Shown one piece after another: positions 29,739 to 38,641 of a DNA stretch of 49,122 nt (its first letter is position 1; the number at the start of each line of letters is the position of its first letter). Source of the stretch: Myxococcales bacterium UBA5297 (GTDB lineage: Bacteria; Myxococcota; Myxococcia; Myxococcales; UBA5297); assembly GCA_002408385.1 (NCBI GenBank), contig DHSB01000024.1:18407-67528 (forward strand), given 5' to 3'. A program made the translations under genes and the position numbers. The notes beneath the pieces are model-generated. The model saw only the letters and a list, made by a program, of their open reading frames with translations. It was not told where the DNA came from and made no database searches.

Positions 29739-29767
29739 GCCAGGCACGCAAGAGCGCGTGCCCTGGC
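29739..29767 (+). other. 5' leader hairpin of rpmB
   Basis: GCCAGG-CACGC (29739-29749) pairs with GCGTG-C-CCTGGC (29756-29767): 11 pairs with one bulged C. It ends 13 bases before the Shine-Dalgarno AGGAG of rpmB. It may regulate translation, as leaders of some ribosomal protein genes do, but no known ligand motif is recognised. Confidence 0.5.
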
Positions 29768-29787
29768 TGCAGTCAGGAGCAGGAGTC

Positions 29788-29979
29788 ATGTCCTTCAAGT
29801 GCGAAGTCTGCGGCAAGGGCGCCCTTGTCGGCAACAACATCAGCCACGCGAACAACAAGTCCAAGAAGCGCTCGCTGCCCAACCTGCAGAGCGTGCGTGC
29901 CAACGTGAACGGCTCCATCAAGCGCGTTCGCGTCTGCATGCGCTGCCTGAAGGCCGGCAAAGTCATGAAGGCTGCGTAA
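29788..29979 (+). CDS. rpmB: 50S ribosomal protein L28
   Basis: The product is 63 residues from ATG 29788, seven bases after AGGAG; a longer in-frame TTG start is rejected. The sequence is the zinc-ribbon (C+) form: [20 protein letters not shown] and the C-terminal pair CMRCLKAGK. The four cysteines should bind Zn. Single-gene transcript, with its own promoter and a terminator-like hairpin. Identification is secure. Confidence 0.97.
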   Translation: MSFKCEVCGKGALVGNNISHANNKSKKRSLPNLQSVRANVNGSIKRVRVCMRCLKAGKVMKAA

Positions 29980-30009
29980 AGACCGCAGCGCTCGGGTCGC
30001 CAAACATCG

Positions 30010-30046
30010 ATGAGCCTGCCCGCTCTGCAGGAGTGAGCAGGCTCAT
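30010..30046. terminator. Bidirectional terminator-like hairpin after rpmB
   Basis: Perfect 10-bp stem ATGAGCCTGC (30010-30019) with GCAGGCTCAT (30037-30046) and a 17-base loop that holds a second weak inverted repeat. It lies between the converging rpmB and quinone oxidoreductase genes. The following plus-strand bases (TGTGTTCC) are only moderately U-rich. Confidence 0.55.
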
Positions 30047-30122
30047 TGTGTTCCCGTGCGCCGAGCTCATCGCAGCCTGGGCGGCGGCTGTCGGCCCCGC
30101 GCGGCCGCGCCTTCTCTCTTCG

Positions 30123-31103
30123 CTACCAGCTCAGGACGAGCTTTCCGAAGCTGGCGTTCGCCTCGATGAGGCGGTGCGCTTCGGCGATCTCGGCCATCGG
30201 CAGGACCCTGTCGACGATCGGGCGCAGTGCGCCCTGCTCGAACTGGGGCAGGATCTGGCGCTCGAACTCGAGCGCGAGCGCGGCCCTCTCCTCCAGAGAG
30301 CGCGAGCGCAGGACCGTGCCGCGCAGCGTCAGGCGCTTGGCGAGCAGGAGCCCGAGAGAGAGGCTCGCGCTGCTGCCGGCGACCAGGCCGACCACGATCT
30401 GCCGCCCGAGCGGCGCCATCGCGCGGAGGTTCTCCTCGAGGTAGGCGCCTCCGACCAGGTCGAGCACGACGTCGGCGCCCGGCCCCCCGGTCCTTCGCTT
30501 CACCTCGTCGGCAAACAGCGGCTTGTCGAGGACGAGCCCCACGTCGAGCCCGAGCCCGCGCGCCCGCGCGATCTTCGCCTCGGAGCGCGCCGTGCCCACG
30601 GTGCGCGCGTTGACCAGCCGCGCGAGCTGCACGGCCGCGGTGCCGACGCCGCTGCCGACGGCGTGGACGAGCAGCCAGTTGCCCGGCTCGAGCGCCCCCT
30701 GCAGCAGCGCCGCGTCGAATGCGGTGAGGAAGGCTTCGGGGATCGCCGCCGCCTCGGCGAAGCCGAGCCCCCGCGGCACGGGCAGCGCGATGCGCTCGTG
30801 GATGACCAGCCTCTCGGCGCAGGCACCTCCGCCGACGACGCCCATCACCCGGTCTCCCGGCCGAAAGCGCGACACGGCGCGCCCGCAGGCCTCGACCTCG
30901 CCCGCGAACTCAAGGCCCAAGATGTCTTGGGGCGCATCGGCCGGCGCGGGATAGCGCCCGCGCCTTTGAAGCACGTCGGCGCGGTTGACACCCGCGGCCT
31001 TCACCCGGACGAGCAGCTCGCCGTCGCGCGGCTCAGGATCGGCTACTTCGCGCTGCTCGAGGACTTCGACTCCCCCGGGCTCGCGAACGATGACGGCTCG
31101 CAT
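30123..31103 (-). CDS. NAD(P)H:quinone oxidoreductase (zinc-free MDR family)
   Basis: The product is 326 residues from ATG 31103; the frame extends upstream through the neighbour gene, which I reject. The medium-chain dehydrogenase fold is clear: VKAAGVNRADVLQRRGRYP, GLEFAGEVEACG, FRPGDRVMG, the nucleotide loop AVGSGVGTAAVQLA, and GADVVLDLVGGAYLEENL. The structural-zinc cysteines are absent, as in quinone oxidoreductases. The close relative is the PIG3/QOR group, which prefers NADPH and reduces quinones by one electron. Its start lies inside the preceding gene (61-base overlap, different frame), so translation is probably coupled. Confidence 0.92.
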   Translation of the reverse strand: MRAVIVREPGGVEVLEQREVADPEPRDGELLVRVKAAGVNRADVLQRRGRYPAPADAPQDILGLEFAGEVEACGRAVSRFRPGDRVMGVVGGGACAERLVIHERIALPVPRGLGFAEAAAIPEAFLTAFDAALLQGALEPGNWLLVHAVGSGVGTAAVQLARLVNARTVGTARSEAKIARARGLGLDVGLVLDKPLFADEVKRRTGGPGADVVLDLVGGAYLEENLRAMAPLGRQIVVGLVAGSSASLSLGLLLAKRLTLRGTVLRSRSLEERAALALEFERQILPQFEQGALRPIVDRVLPMAEIAEAHRLIEANASFGKLVLSW

Positions 31104-31969
31104 TCGTGTCCTCCTCTGCGCCGAAAGCGCGGCGGCGCGTTGCGCCACCCGCCCATCAGCACGTATCGCCGAAACTCCCGGACGAAGGCGTCGGCGCGCA
31201 GGCCGACAGCCGCTTCGAAGGCCTGCTCGAAGCCTCTGCCCGCGTGCATCTCGGCGAGGACGCCGCGGACCGCGCCGTCGCCGTAGCGGCGCACCAGGAA
31301 GGCGAAGGCGTGGTGGCCGGCCGAGTAGACCGCGTCGCTCTCCTCGCGAAAGAGGCGCTCGGGCGCGTCTATCGGGTCTTCGGCGGGCGGACCGGCGAGC
31401 AGCCGCGCCAGGCCAGCCCAGGAGGCGCGCCGATAGCCCTGGTTGGCGGTCACCGAGGCCATCCCCTCGCGAAACCAGACCGGGATGCCCTTGCGCTGCC
31501 ACTCGTCCCCAGGCGAGGCGGCCTGGTACATCACGCAGTGCGTCAGCTCGTGCAGCAGCAGCTCGTTGACCTGCGCCTGCGTCGGACCGCCCTCGAACCA
31601 GGTCGACGGCGACTGCACGAACACCACCTCGCGCCGCGCCCAGGCGCGCAGCCAGTCAAACCCCGGGCGATTGACCGCGCGCTCAAGGCTCTCGTGCGTC
31701 GGCAGCACCTGGACCTCGACCGGGGCGCGCAGGGTGCCCCATCTCGCGAGCCGGGGCGCGCCAACAATCAGCGCGCGCCGCACCATCTCGCCGCCAGCGC
31801 GATCGGCCGACTCGTAGACCAAGAGGAAGGTGCCCGCGCTCGTCACCACCGCTTCGGCCGTGCCGAGCCGTGGCCTGCGGTGGGCGCACCCGCTCGCCAC
31901 CACGGCAGCCGCCGCGAGGCCGAAGAGCAGCCTGCCCCAGCCTCCGAGGCGCGGGCGAGGCTCGCTCAT
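31043..31969 (-). CDS. Lipoprotein zinc metallopeptidase (peptidase MA-like)
   Basis: The product is 308 residues from ATG 31969 rather than 31 bases upstream. A hydrophobic signal (LLFGLAAAAVVASGC) ends in a lipobox with Cys28, so the protein is a lipid-anchored envelope protein. The gluzincin active site is HELTHC (His140, Glu141, His144), with a downstream Glu168 in the WFREGMA motif as the third zinc ligand. This layout matches peptidase MA-like families. The C-terminus (RRRGGHECEPS…) is encoded in the overlap with the quinone oxidoreductase gene. Substrate unknown. The 295 bases upstream, to elbB, contain no gene that I can see. Confidence 0.88.
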   Translation of the reverse strand: MSEPRPRLGGWGRLLFGLAAAAVVASGCAHRRPRLGTAEAVVTSAGTFLLVYESADRAGGEMVRRALIVGAPRLARWGTLRAPVEVQVLPTHESLERAVNRPGFDWLRAWARREVVFVQSPSTWFEGGPTQAQVNELLLHELTHCVMYQAASPGDEWQRKGIPVWFREGMASVTANQGYRRASWAGLARLLAGPPAEDPIDAPERLFREESDAVYSAGHHAFAFLVRRYGDGAVRGVLAEMHAGRGFEQAFEAAVGLRADAFVREFRRYVLMGGWRNAPPRFRRRGGHECEPSSFASPGESKSSSSAK

Positions 31970-32263
31970 CGGCGCTCCAGCCGCCACGCAATCCCGCTCC
32001 AAGCACCGAGGCGCTGAGCGCCAGGCGAGAGCCGAGCCGCCGACGGCCGGCGCGGTCCTCGAGGCCCGAACATCGCCCGGGCGCGCGCAGGCAGGGTCGA
32101 GGGCCCCTCGACTGCGCCCGCCTCGTCGCGCGGGCGGCTTCGCTCCGCGGGAGCTGGGGGCGGGCCGAGCTTTGGCAGAGGCCGCGACGCCGCTGGAGCC
32201 GAGGCGCTGGCGCCCAGGGCGCCACCGCGCTCGCCGCGCTCGCCGCGAGCCATCAACCGCCCG

Positions 32264-32932
32264 CTATGCAAGCTCGAGCACCTTGTCGACCAGCCGGTCG
32301 ATTCCGCGAGCGACGGGGGAGATCGAGGGCCCGAGCATGTAAGCGGGGGTCGAGACGATCTTGTTCTGCTCGTCAACCGCGACCTCCTCGACCGAGCACT
32401 CGACGTGCTGCGCGCCCATCGCCTCGAGCGCCGCCGCGGTCGCCGGGTCGTTGCCGATGGTCAGCCGGGGCCGCCGGCCGCCAAGCACGCGAGCGGCCAG
32501 CACCGGCGCGATGCAGATGAAGCCCATCGGCTTGCCCGCTTGGTGCATCTCGCGAATCAGGCGCTCGACCTCGGGCTCGACGCTCATCTCCTGTCCCTCA
32601 ACCGCGAAGGTGCTCAGGTTCTTCGCCGCCCCCAAGCCGCCGGGAAAGACGAGCGCGTCGAGCTCGGCCGCGCTGACGTTCGCCAGGTTCGAGATCTTGC
32701 CCCGCGCGATGCGCGCGGCCTCGGCGAGCACCCGCCGTGACTCGCCGGGCACCGGCTCGCCCTTCGAGTGGTCGACCACCTGCCTCTGTGCGATGTCCGG
32801 GGCCATCGCGCGCACCTGCGCCCCCGCGCGATCGAGCGCGAGCAGCGTCAGGGTTGCCTCGTGGATCTCAGCTCCGTCGAGAACACCGCATCCCGAGAGC
32901 ACCACACCCACCTTCTTGCCTGTTGCGGCCAT
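32264..32932 (-). CDS. elbB: ElbB-like glyoxalase of the DJ-1/PfpI family
   Basis: The product is 222 residues from ATG 32932. The fold begins VGVVLSGCGVLDGAEIHEA and has the nucleophile elbow with Cys140 in GFICIAPVLAAR. FPGGLGAAKNL and PAYMLGPSISPV are further family marks. E. coli ElbB has glyoxalase III activity on methylglyoxal and glyoxal and was earlier linked to isoprenoid synthesis. Single gene, transcribed in the same direction as the metallopeptidase but 295 bases away. Identification is good; the physiological role is not established. Confidence 0.9.
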   Translation of the reverse strand: MAATGKKVGVVLSGCGVLDGAEIHEATLTLLALDRAGAQVRAMAPDIAQRQVVDHSKGEPVPGESRRVLAEAARIARGKISNLANVSAAELDALVFPGGLGAAKNLSTFAVEGQEMSVEPEVERLIREMHQAGKPMGFICIAPVLAARVLGGRRPRLTIGNDPATAAALEAMGAQHVECSVEEVAVDEQNKIVSTPAYMLGPSISPVARGIDRLVDKVLELA

Positions 32933-33046
32933 GTCGCAGGTCTCCTCCTCGCTCGAAGATCGAGACCCGAGTGATAGCAGAGCCGCTCGCGCCCGTGCCA
33001 GCGCCGGGACTGCTCGCCGGCAAGAGGTCGGGCCGGCAACAGGCGC

Positions 33047-33073
33047 GCGCCCGCTGGCAAAACCGGCGGGCGC
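33047..33073 (-). terminator. Terminator-like hairpin after the ASH/vWA gene
   Basis: An 11-bp stem GCGCCCGCTGG (33047-33057) with CCGGCGGGCGC (33063-33073), one T-G wobble, loop CAAAA. It lies about 55 bases past the stop of the ASH/vWA lipoprotein gene. No T-tract follows on the minus strand, so the role as terminator is uncertain. Confidence 0.45.
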
Positions 33074-33127
33074 ACTTCTTCGTTCGGGCGCAAAGGCTTG
33101 CGGCGGCAGGTGCGCCCTTCTCCTCAG

Positions 33128-36115
33128 CTAGGGCGCCGGGCAGCCTATCGGGTAGTTGACCTCGATGTGCGAGCCGGAGCCGGGGACCGCGCTCTTGTCG
33201 AAGACGATGGCGTTGGCGGCCGGTTCGTAGGTCCAGCTCCCTGGGCCGCCGGAGACGATCGCCCCGTTGACCCGCACGCTGATCTGCGCGGGGTCTTCCG
33301 GCACGGCCGACAGCGGGAAGATCGACTGCGCGCCGAAGGCGTTCGAGCCGAGCCGCTCGAGGCTCGCGCCCCAGTCCGGCGTGCAGATCGACTCGATCTG
33401 GCCGCCGGTGCGGGTGGCCAGGTCCATGTAGCGCCGGCCGGGCGCGGTCCCCATCGTGCAGGTGGTCAGGTCGAGCGGGCTGACGATGACCGAAACCGCG
33501 AGCTTCGAGGGGTCGGGCTTCAGCGACTGCAGGAAGGTCAGGTAGAAGTCGACGCTCGCAGGCGACTGGTCGTCCTCGTCGGAGACGTAGATGAGGACGA
33601 GCTTCGCGTCGGGCCGCAGGAAGCCGCCGTTGCCGTCGTTGGGCAGCACCGTGCGCGGGTCGTCGGCGTGGTCGACCAGCGGGGGCGACAGCGCGCGGTA
33701 GCTCGCCTCGAGGCCCTGCTCGAGCCAGTGGCAGACGCCGACGTTGGTGTTCGCCGCCCAGGCGGCCTCGGGGGCCGGGGTCGTCGGGGAGATCACTCGG
33801 GGCCGGGTGCCGTCGACCGGGAAGAGGCGCCCGGCCTCGCCGCCCTCGGCACCTCCAGGACAGGCCGTCCAGCCGCCGGTCGAAGGCTCGATGCCGGTGG
33901 TGGTCACCGCGATTCGGTAGTCGACGCTCTGCGCGGTGGCGTCCTGGAGAAAGGCCGAGAGGTTCGCGCCGACCGCCGCCTGCTTGTCGGCCATCGACCC
34001 GGAGTTGTCGAGCACGAAGAGAACGTCGACCCGCTCCTGCAGCGACTGGCTGAAGCTGTCGGTGCGATAGGGATCGACCACGCCGGCGCCGTGGGCCGAG
34101 ACGAGGTGCAGCGTCGCCCCGTCGTCGACGAACAGCGGCATTGAGTCGAGCCCGTCGTCCTGCGGCGCGTAGCGCAACTGCAGCGCCAGCGACTCTCCGG
34201 CCGCCAGGGTGAGCGGCAACGAGGGCGGATTCGGCAGGGTGATCTCCGAGCTCGTCCCCGGTCCGCGGACGAGGTTGACGATGGAGACCGAGCCCGAGCA
34301 CCCGTTGCTCACGACCGTCGAGCGGGTCGGGTTCGGGCAGGAGACGAAGACCGTGCCGAAGTCGAGGTCGCGGGGCTGGATGGACAGACAGCCCCGGTCC
34401 GCGCTGCCGGAGACCGGATAGGTGCGGTAGGGGTTGCTCGAGTCGGAGACGTAGAGCTCGAGCGTGCCGACGAAGCTGCCGGGCGCCTGGGGAGCGAACT
34501 CGATCTCGACGTCGTAGGCCTTGCCCGCCGGGAGCATGAAGCCGGGGCTCGCCCCTTCGATGGAGAAGGCCGAAGCGCTGTTGAGGCTCAACCCCAGGTT
34601 CGAGAAGTAGCAGCCGTCCTGCCCCAGGTTGGCCAGCTTGAATGCAAGCCTGCCGCGGGTGCCCACGTCGAGAGTGCCGAAGTCGATGCGCGGCGGGGTC
34701 ACCGCGAAGTCGCACGGGGCGAGCGCACGCGCGCTGCCGTCGATGGGGACATCGCCGGGAGGCTGGGAGAGCGGACGGTGCTTGTCGTCGCTCGCCTCGA
34801 CCTGCAGCGCGGCCCGATACCTGCCGGGCTGGGCCGGGCTGAAGGTGACCGCGACCTCGACGACCTGCCCTTGCTCGAGCAGGAAGGGCGCCGGGCGCAG
34901 GCTCGCCGCGGTGAACTGCGGATCACCGGCCAGCCCGAGCGCCTCGATCCACACGTCGCTGCCGCACCCGGTGTTGGCGAGAAACAAGGTCTCGCGCGAG
35001 GTCATGCCGCTGGCGACCTCGCCAAAGTCGATGGCCGCGGGGGCGATCTCGAGACAACCGATGCCGCCGCCGCCGCCCAGGCGCACCTCGCTCCAGCAGG
35101 AGCGGCCCTCGCCCTCGCCATGGACGCGCAGCACCGCGGTGCGCGGGCCCTTGCTCGAGGGCATGAAGAAGACGGTCAGGGCGAGCGCCTTGCCCGGCTG
35201 CAGGGTGCGCTGCATGCCCTCGACGAAGCCCTCGAAGCGAAAGTCCGGCGAGCCTCCGGAGGCGAGGAAGACCTCGGAGACGGTGAGCGGCGCATTACCG
35301 TTGTTGAGCACCTCGACCGTCTGCGAGAGCTCGCGTCCGACCTCGACGGTGCCGAAATCGATCGCCCCGGGCAGCGTGGCGACGCAGGTGGCGATGCCCG
35401 TGCCGCGCATCGGCAGCCCGATCTCCGCGCAGCCCGGGCACGGGGTCAGGTAGAGCGTGGCCTCGGCATTGCCGAGGTGGCTCGGGTGGAAGGCGATTGG
35501 AATCGGGCGGCGCTCGGCCGGATCGACCGTCAGCGGGCCGCCCGCACCGGGTGCGCTGCTCGAGAAGGCAGGCGCGTCGATCCCCTCGACGCGCAGCAGC
35601 GCTTCGGCGGGCAGGCTCGTGTCGTTGCTCAGCTCGATTTCGAGGATTCTCGAGTCGCCGATGACCACCTCGCCGAAGTCGAGCTCGGGTGCGCCGACCG
35701 AGACCAGGGCGAGGACACCCTTGCCTTTCATCGGCAAGTCGAGCAGGCCGCCCTCGGCCTCGCAGCGCACCGTCAGAACCGCCTCGAATTCACCCTCGAC
35801 CTGCGGAGAGAAGAGGACGAGCACTTCGCGCTGCGCCCCCGGCTCGAGCGAGAGGCCGTGTGCTGGAAAGCCTTCGATAAAGAAGGGCGCGGGCGCCTGC
35901 AGGGCCTCGACGCGCACGCTCGTGCGCCCCGCATTGCGCAGGCGTAGGCTCTTGCTCGCGGTCCGTCCGAGCGCGACCAGGCCGAATTCGAAGGAGGTGT
36001 CCGACAGCTCGACAGCGCTCAGCGATGGCGACAGCCCGGGGCCGCCACAGCCTCCCGCCGCCCAAGCGACCTGCAGGCACACCACCGCCCACAACCCTCT
36101 CCCCAGCACGCCCAT
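33128..36115 (-). CDS. Large ASH-repeat / vWA lipoprotein
   Basis: The product is 995 residues from ATG 36115, preceded by GGGAGGGGTGG; longer in-frame starts are rejected because the lipoprotein signal begins here. The signal ends WAAGGC with Cys23, so the protein is lipid-anchored. Residues 40-700 hold about six ASH/choice-of-anchor-D immunoglobulin-like repeats of about 100 residues (marks: DFGTVEVG, DFGEVASG, DFGTLDVG, each followed by an xLxNxG). A von Willebrand A domain follows, with the metal site DNSGS (VLFVLDNSGSMADK) and a later DEDD. Two-part adhesion or cell-surface scaffolds of this type are frequent in Myxococcota. No partner is evident. The C-terminus ends in a short conserved-looking strand. 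Confidence 0.9.
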   Translation of the reverse strand: MGVLGRGLWAVVCLQVAWAAGGCGGPGLSPSLSAVELSDTSFEFGLVALGRTASKSLRLRNAGRTSVRVEALQAPAPFFIEGFPAHGLSLEPGAQREVLVLFSPQVEGEFEAVLTVRCEAEGGLLDLPMKGKGVLALVSVGAPELDFGEVVIGDSRILEIELSNDTSLPAEALLRVEGIDAPAFSSSAPGAGGPLTVDPAERRPIPIAFHPSHLGNAEATLYLTPCPGCAEIGLPMRGTGIATCVATLPGAIDFGTVEVGRELSQTVEVLNNGNAPLTVSEVFLASGGSPDFRFEGFVEGMQRTLQPGKALALTVFFMPSSKGPRTAVLRVHGEGEGRSCWSEVRLGGGGGIGCLEIAPAAIDFGEVASGMTSRETLFLANTGCGSDVWIEALGLAGDPQFTAASLRPAPFLLEQGQVVEVAVTFSPAQPGRYRAALQVEASDDKHRPLSQPPGDVPIDGSARALAPCDFAVTPPRIDFGTLDVGTRGRLAFKLANLGQDGCYFSNLGLSLNSASAFSIEGASPGFMLPAGKAYDVEIEFAPQAPGSFVGTLELYVSDSSNPYRTYPVSGSADRGCLSIQPRDLDFGTVFVSCPNPTRSTVVSNGCSGSVSIVNLVRGPGTSSEITLPNPPSLPLTLAAGESLALQLRYAPQDDGLDSMPLFVDDGATLHLVSAHGAGVVDPYRTDSFSQSLQERVDVLFVLDNSGSMADKQAAVGANLSAFLQDATAQSVDYRIAVTTTGIEPSTGGWTACPGGAEGGEAGRLFPVDGTRPRVISPTTPAPEAAWAANTNVGVCHWLEQGLEASYRALSPPLVDHADDPRTVLPNDGNGGFLRPDAKLVLIYVSDEDDQSPASVDFYLTFLQSLKPDPSKLAVSVIVSPLDLTTCTMGTAPGRRYMDLATRTGGQIESICTPDWGASLERLGSNAFGAQSIFPLSAVPEDPAQISVRVNGAIVSGGPGSWTYEPAANAIVFDKSAVPGSGSHIEVNYPIGCPAP

Positions 36116-36340
36116 CCACCCCTCCCGACGCCCCGTTGCCCGCCTGCCCTGCGCGCGGCCAACCGCCTGGATGTTCATCGATGGGTTATGCATCCCGCAG
36201 TAGGCGAGCAACCGAACCCGCAAGCCCATGAAATGCCGAGCGATGGCGAGTGCAAGCGCTCCCCCGCCGAAGGTGACCGGCCGCCCATTTCCGCGTTATC
36301 TTCTGTACCCTTCGGCGACCCCCATCATCGAGGTGCGACC

Positions 36341-38500
36341 TTGGAGCGAAACACCGCCGCGCTAATCATCGACGACGACCGCGCCATCCAGCGCCTGCTT
36401 GCCGACGCCCTGGCCGCCGAGGGCTTCTCGGTGATGGTCGAAAAGGATGGCGAGTGGGCCCTGAAGACCTTCGCGAAGAAGAAGGTCGACGTGGTCATCC
36501 TCGACCTGCTGCTGCCCGCGCTGCACGGCTTCGAGGTCGCCCGGCGCATGCGCATCCTGCCCAAGGGACGCCAGGTTCCCCTCGTCTTCATCTCCGGCGT
36601 CTACAAGTCGGCCGCGCACCGCGACGATGCGCGCGCGAGGTATGGAGCGGTCGAGTTTCTCGACAAGCCGATTCACCTGGGCAAGCTGCGCGCGGCACTC
36701 AAGAGCGCGCTGGGCGACAAGTATCCGCGCAAGGAGCTCGAGGCGGAGCGGCGCGCCGAGGTCGACGCCCGCCCGGACGAGAGCTTTGCGGACGAGGGCG
36801 CGCACGCCGAGGCGGCCGCCGTCGAAGCGGCCGCCCGCAAGAGTGCGGTGCAGACGATCAAGGGCGACCTCGCGACCCGCCCCTTCCCCGAGCTGCTCGC
36901 CGAGCTGTATCGATGGCGGGCCGCCGGCGCCCTGCTGCTCAGGCGCGACAAGGTCAAGAAGATCGTCTTCTTCCGCGACGGTCGTCCCTTCTCCATCAAG
37001 TCCAACCTGCTCTCCGAGTGCCTCGGCAAGCTGATGGTTCGCGAGAAGATGATCTCCGAGGCCGAGTGCGAGGAGAGCCTGAAGCGCATGAAGTCCTCGG
37101 GGCGCCAGCAGGGGACGGTGCTCGTCGAGATGGGCTGCATCAACCCGCACAACCTCAACTACGCCCTCTCCTTACAGCTCCAGACCAAGCTCTTCGACGT
37201 CTTCTCCTGGTCGAACGGCGAGTACCAGCTCAACCCGCGCGCCGAAATCCCGCCCGAGTCGAACACGCTCGACATGACGACCGCCCAGGTCATCTACGAG
37301 GGAATCAAGCACGGCTACGGCGACGAGCGGGTACGCGCCGGGCTCGGCGACATCGGCTCGCTCTACGTGCACCCGGCCGCAGACCCGCTGTTGAGGTTCC
37401 AGGAGGTCGGGCTCGACGAGGAGGAGACGATGCTGCTCAAGGCGATGGACGGGCGCAAGACGGTCACGACCCTGATGGCGCTCGAGCTGCTTTCGCCCGA
37501 GGCGACCTCCAGGTTCGTCTACGCCATGCGCTGCGCTCAGATGATCGAGCTCAAGCCCGAGCGCGCGTCGACCGTGGCGCCAGCCGAGGGCCTTGGGGTT
37601 TTTGAAGAGGAGGAGCAGACCGCGCAGACCGCGCTGCCCGAGGACGAGGCGGCCTGGACGGCGCCGCCCCCGCTGCCCCCGGCGCTGCCGAAGCCGCCCC
37701 CGCCTCCGCCGCTCGAGCTTCCAGAAGCCAGGCCCTCGGAGGGCATGCGCAGTGCCGCTTCGCTGCTGCCCGAGCTCTCCGGGGTGTTCGGCGCGAGCCT
37801 GTCGGCCAAGGAGCGCGAGGTCCGCGAGCGGCTGGCGGCGACCGCCGCCGCGATGAAGAAGAAGGACTACTTCGAGATCCTCGGCGTCGCGCCCAACGCG
37901 TCCCGGGCCGACATCAAGCACGCCTACTTCGCGCTGGCCAAGGAGTACCACCCGGACAAGCACTTCGGCTCCTACTCGGCCGAGGTGCGCAACCTCGCCG
38001 CCCAAATCTTCGACCTCATCTCCACCGCGCACGACACGCTCGCCGACGACGACGAGCGCGAGCGCTACGTGGGCGAGGTCGCCGCGGGGGTTCGCAAGGA
38101 CGTCTCGGACGAGGTCTCGAAGATCCTCGCCGCCGAGGGCAAATTCCAAAAAGGCGAAGAGCTCTTCCGCAAGAAGCAGTACCGCGACGCCTTCCAAGCC
38201 TTCCAGGAGGCGGTCGCTCTCTATGGCGAAGAGGGCGAGTTCCACGCCTATCTCGGATGGAGCCTCTTCCAGACCGAGCCCCGCGGCCGGGACGCCACCG
38301 AGCGGGCCATCGAGCACATCGAGAGTGGCATCCGGCTCAACCCCCGGCTCGACAAGAGCTACCTGTTCCTCGGCTACATCTACAAAGCGCTCGGTCGGCC
38401 CGACCGCGCCGAGAAGCAGTTCGAGAAGGCGATGCAGTGCAACCCGGACTGCATCGAGGCGCTGCGCGAGCTGCGGCTGCTCGGACGAGGCAAGCCGTAG
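36341..38500 (+). CDS. Response regulator fused to DUF4388, J and TPR domains
   Basis: The product is 719 residues. I chose TTG 36341 because GAGGTG precedes it and the receiver domain begins right after; the open frame begins at 36188. The receiver domain (1-125) has the acidic trio DDD (11-13), phospho-acceptor Asp55 in VILDLLLP, Ser85 and Lys109. A DUF4388 domain covers about 165-300 (KGDLATRPFPELLAELYRWRAAGAL), then a Pro-rich linker. A J domain follows near 505-570 with HPD at 537-539 (KEYHPDKHFG), and TPR repeats cover the last 120 residues. A J domain would recruit DnaK to whatever the DUF4388/TPR parts bind. The gene diverges from the ASH/vWA gene. No kinase is next to it. Confidence 0.92.
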   Translation: MERNTAALIIDDDRAIQRLLADALAAEGFSVMVEKDGEWALKTFAKKKVDVVILDLLLPALHGFEVARRMRILPKGRQVPLVFISGVYKSAAHRDDARARYGAVEFLDKPIHLGKLRAALKSALGDKYPRKELEAERRAEVDARPDESFADEGAHAEAAAVEAAARKSAVQTIKGDLATRPFPELLAELYRWRAAGALLLRRDKVKKIVFFRDGRPFSIKSNLLSECLGKLMVREKMISEAECEESLKRMKSSGRQQGTVLVEMGCINPHNLNYALSLQLQTKLFDVFSWSNGEYQLNPRAEIPPESNTLDMTTAQVIYEGIKHGYGDERVRAGLGDIGSLYVHPAADPLLRFQEVGLDEEETMLLKAMDGRKTVTTLMALELLSPEATSRFVYAMRCAQMIELKPERASTVAPAEGLGVFEEEEQTAQTALPEDEAAWTAPPPLPPALPKPPPPPPLELPEARPSEGMRSAASLLPELSGVFGASLSAKEREVRERLAATAAAMKKKDYFEILGVAPNASRADIKHAYFALAKEYHPDKHFGSYSAEVRNLAAQIFDLISTAHDTLADDDERERYVGEVAAGVRKDVSDEVSKILAAEGKFQKGEELFRKKQYRDAFQAFQEAVALYGEEGEFHAYLGWSLFQTEPRGRDATERAIEHIESGIRLNPRLDKSYLFLGYIYKALGRPDRAEKQFEKAMQCNPDCIEALRELRLLGRGKP

Positions 38501-38641
38501 CCTGGCACGCGCCCGCCGCGCTCCCCGAAAGAGCTGCGAGCGAGTCGCTCGACGCAACAGACCGGCCAGGGCCTTCGTCGCCCGCCGCTGCGGGCCCGCG
38601 CCCGGAAAAGAGGCCAGACCGGTGGCGACTTCGGGCTTGCC

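Noticed and set aside
32868..34715. A 615-codon minus-strand frame within the ASH/vWA gene
   Set aside because: Arg/Ala/Gly-rich out-of-frame reading of the real gene on the same strand.
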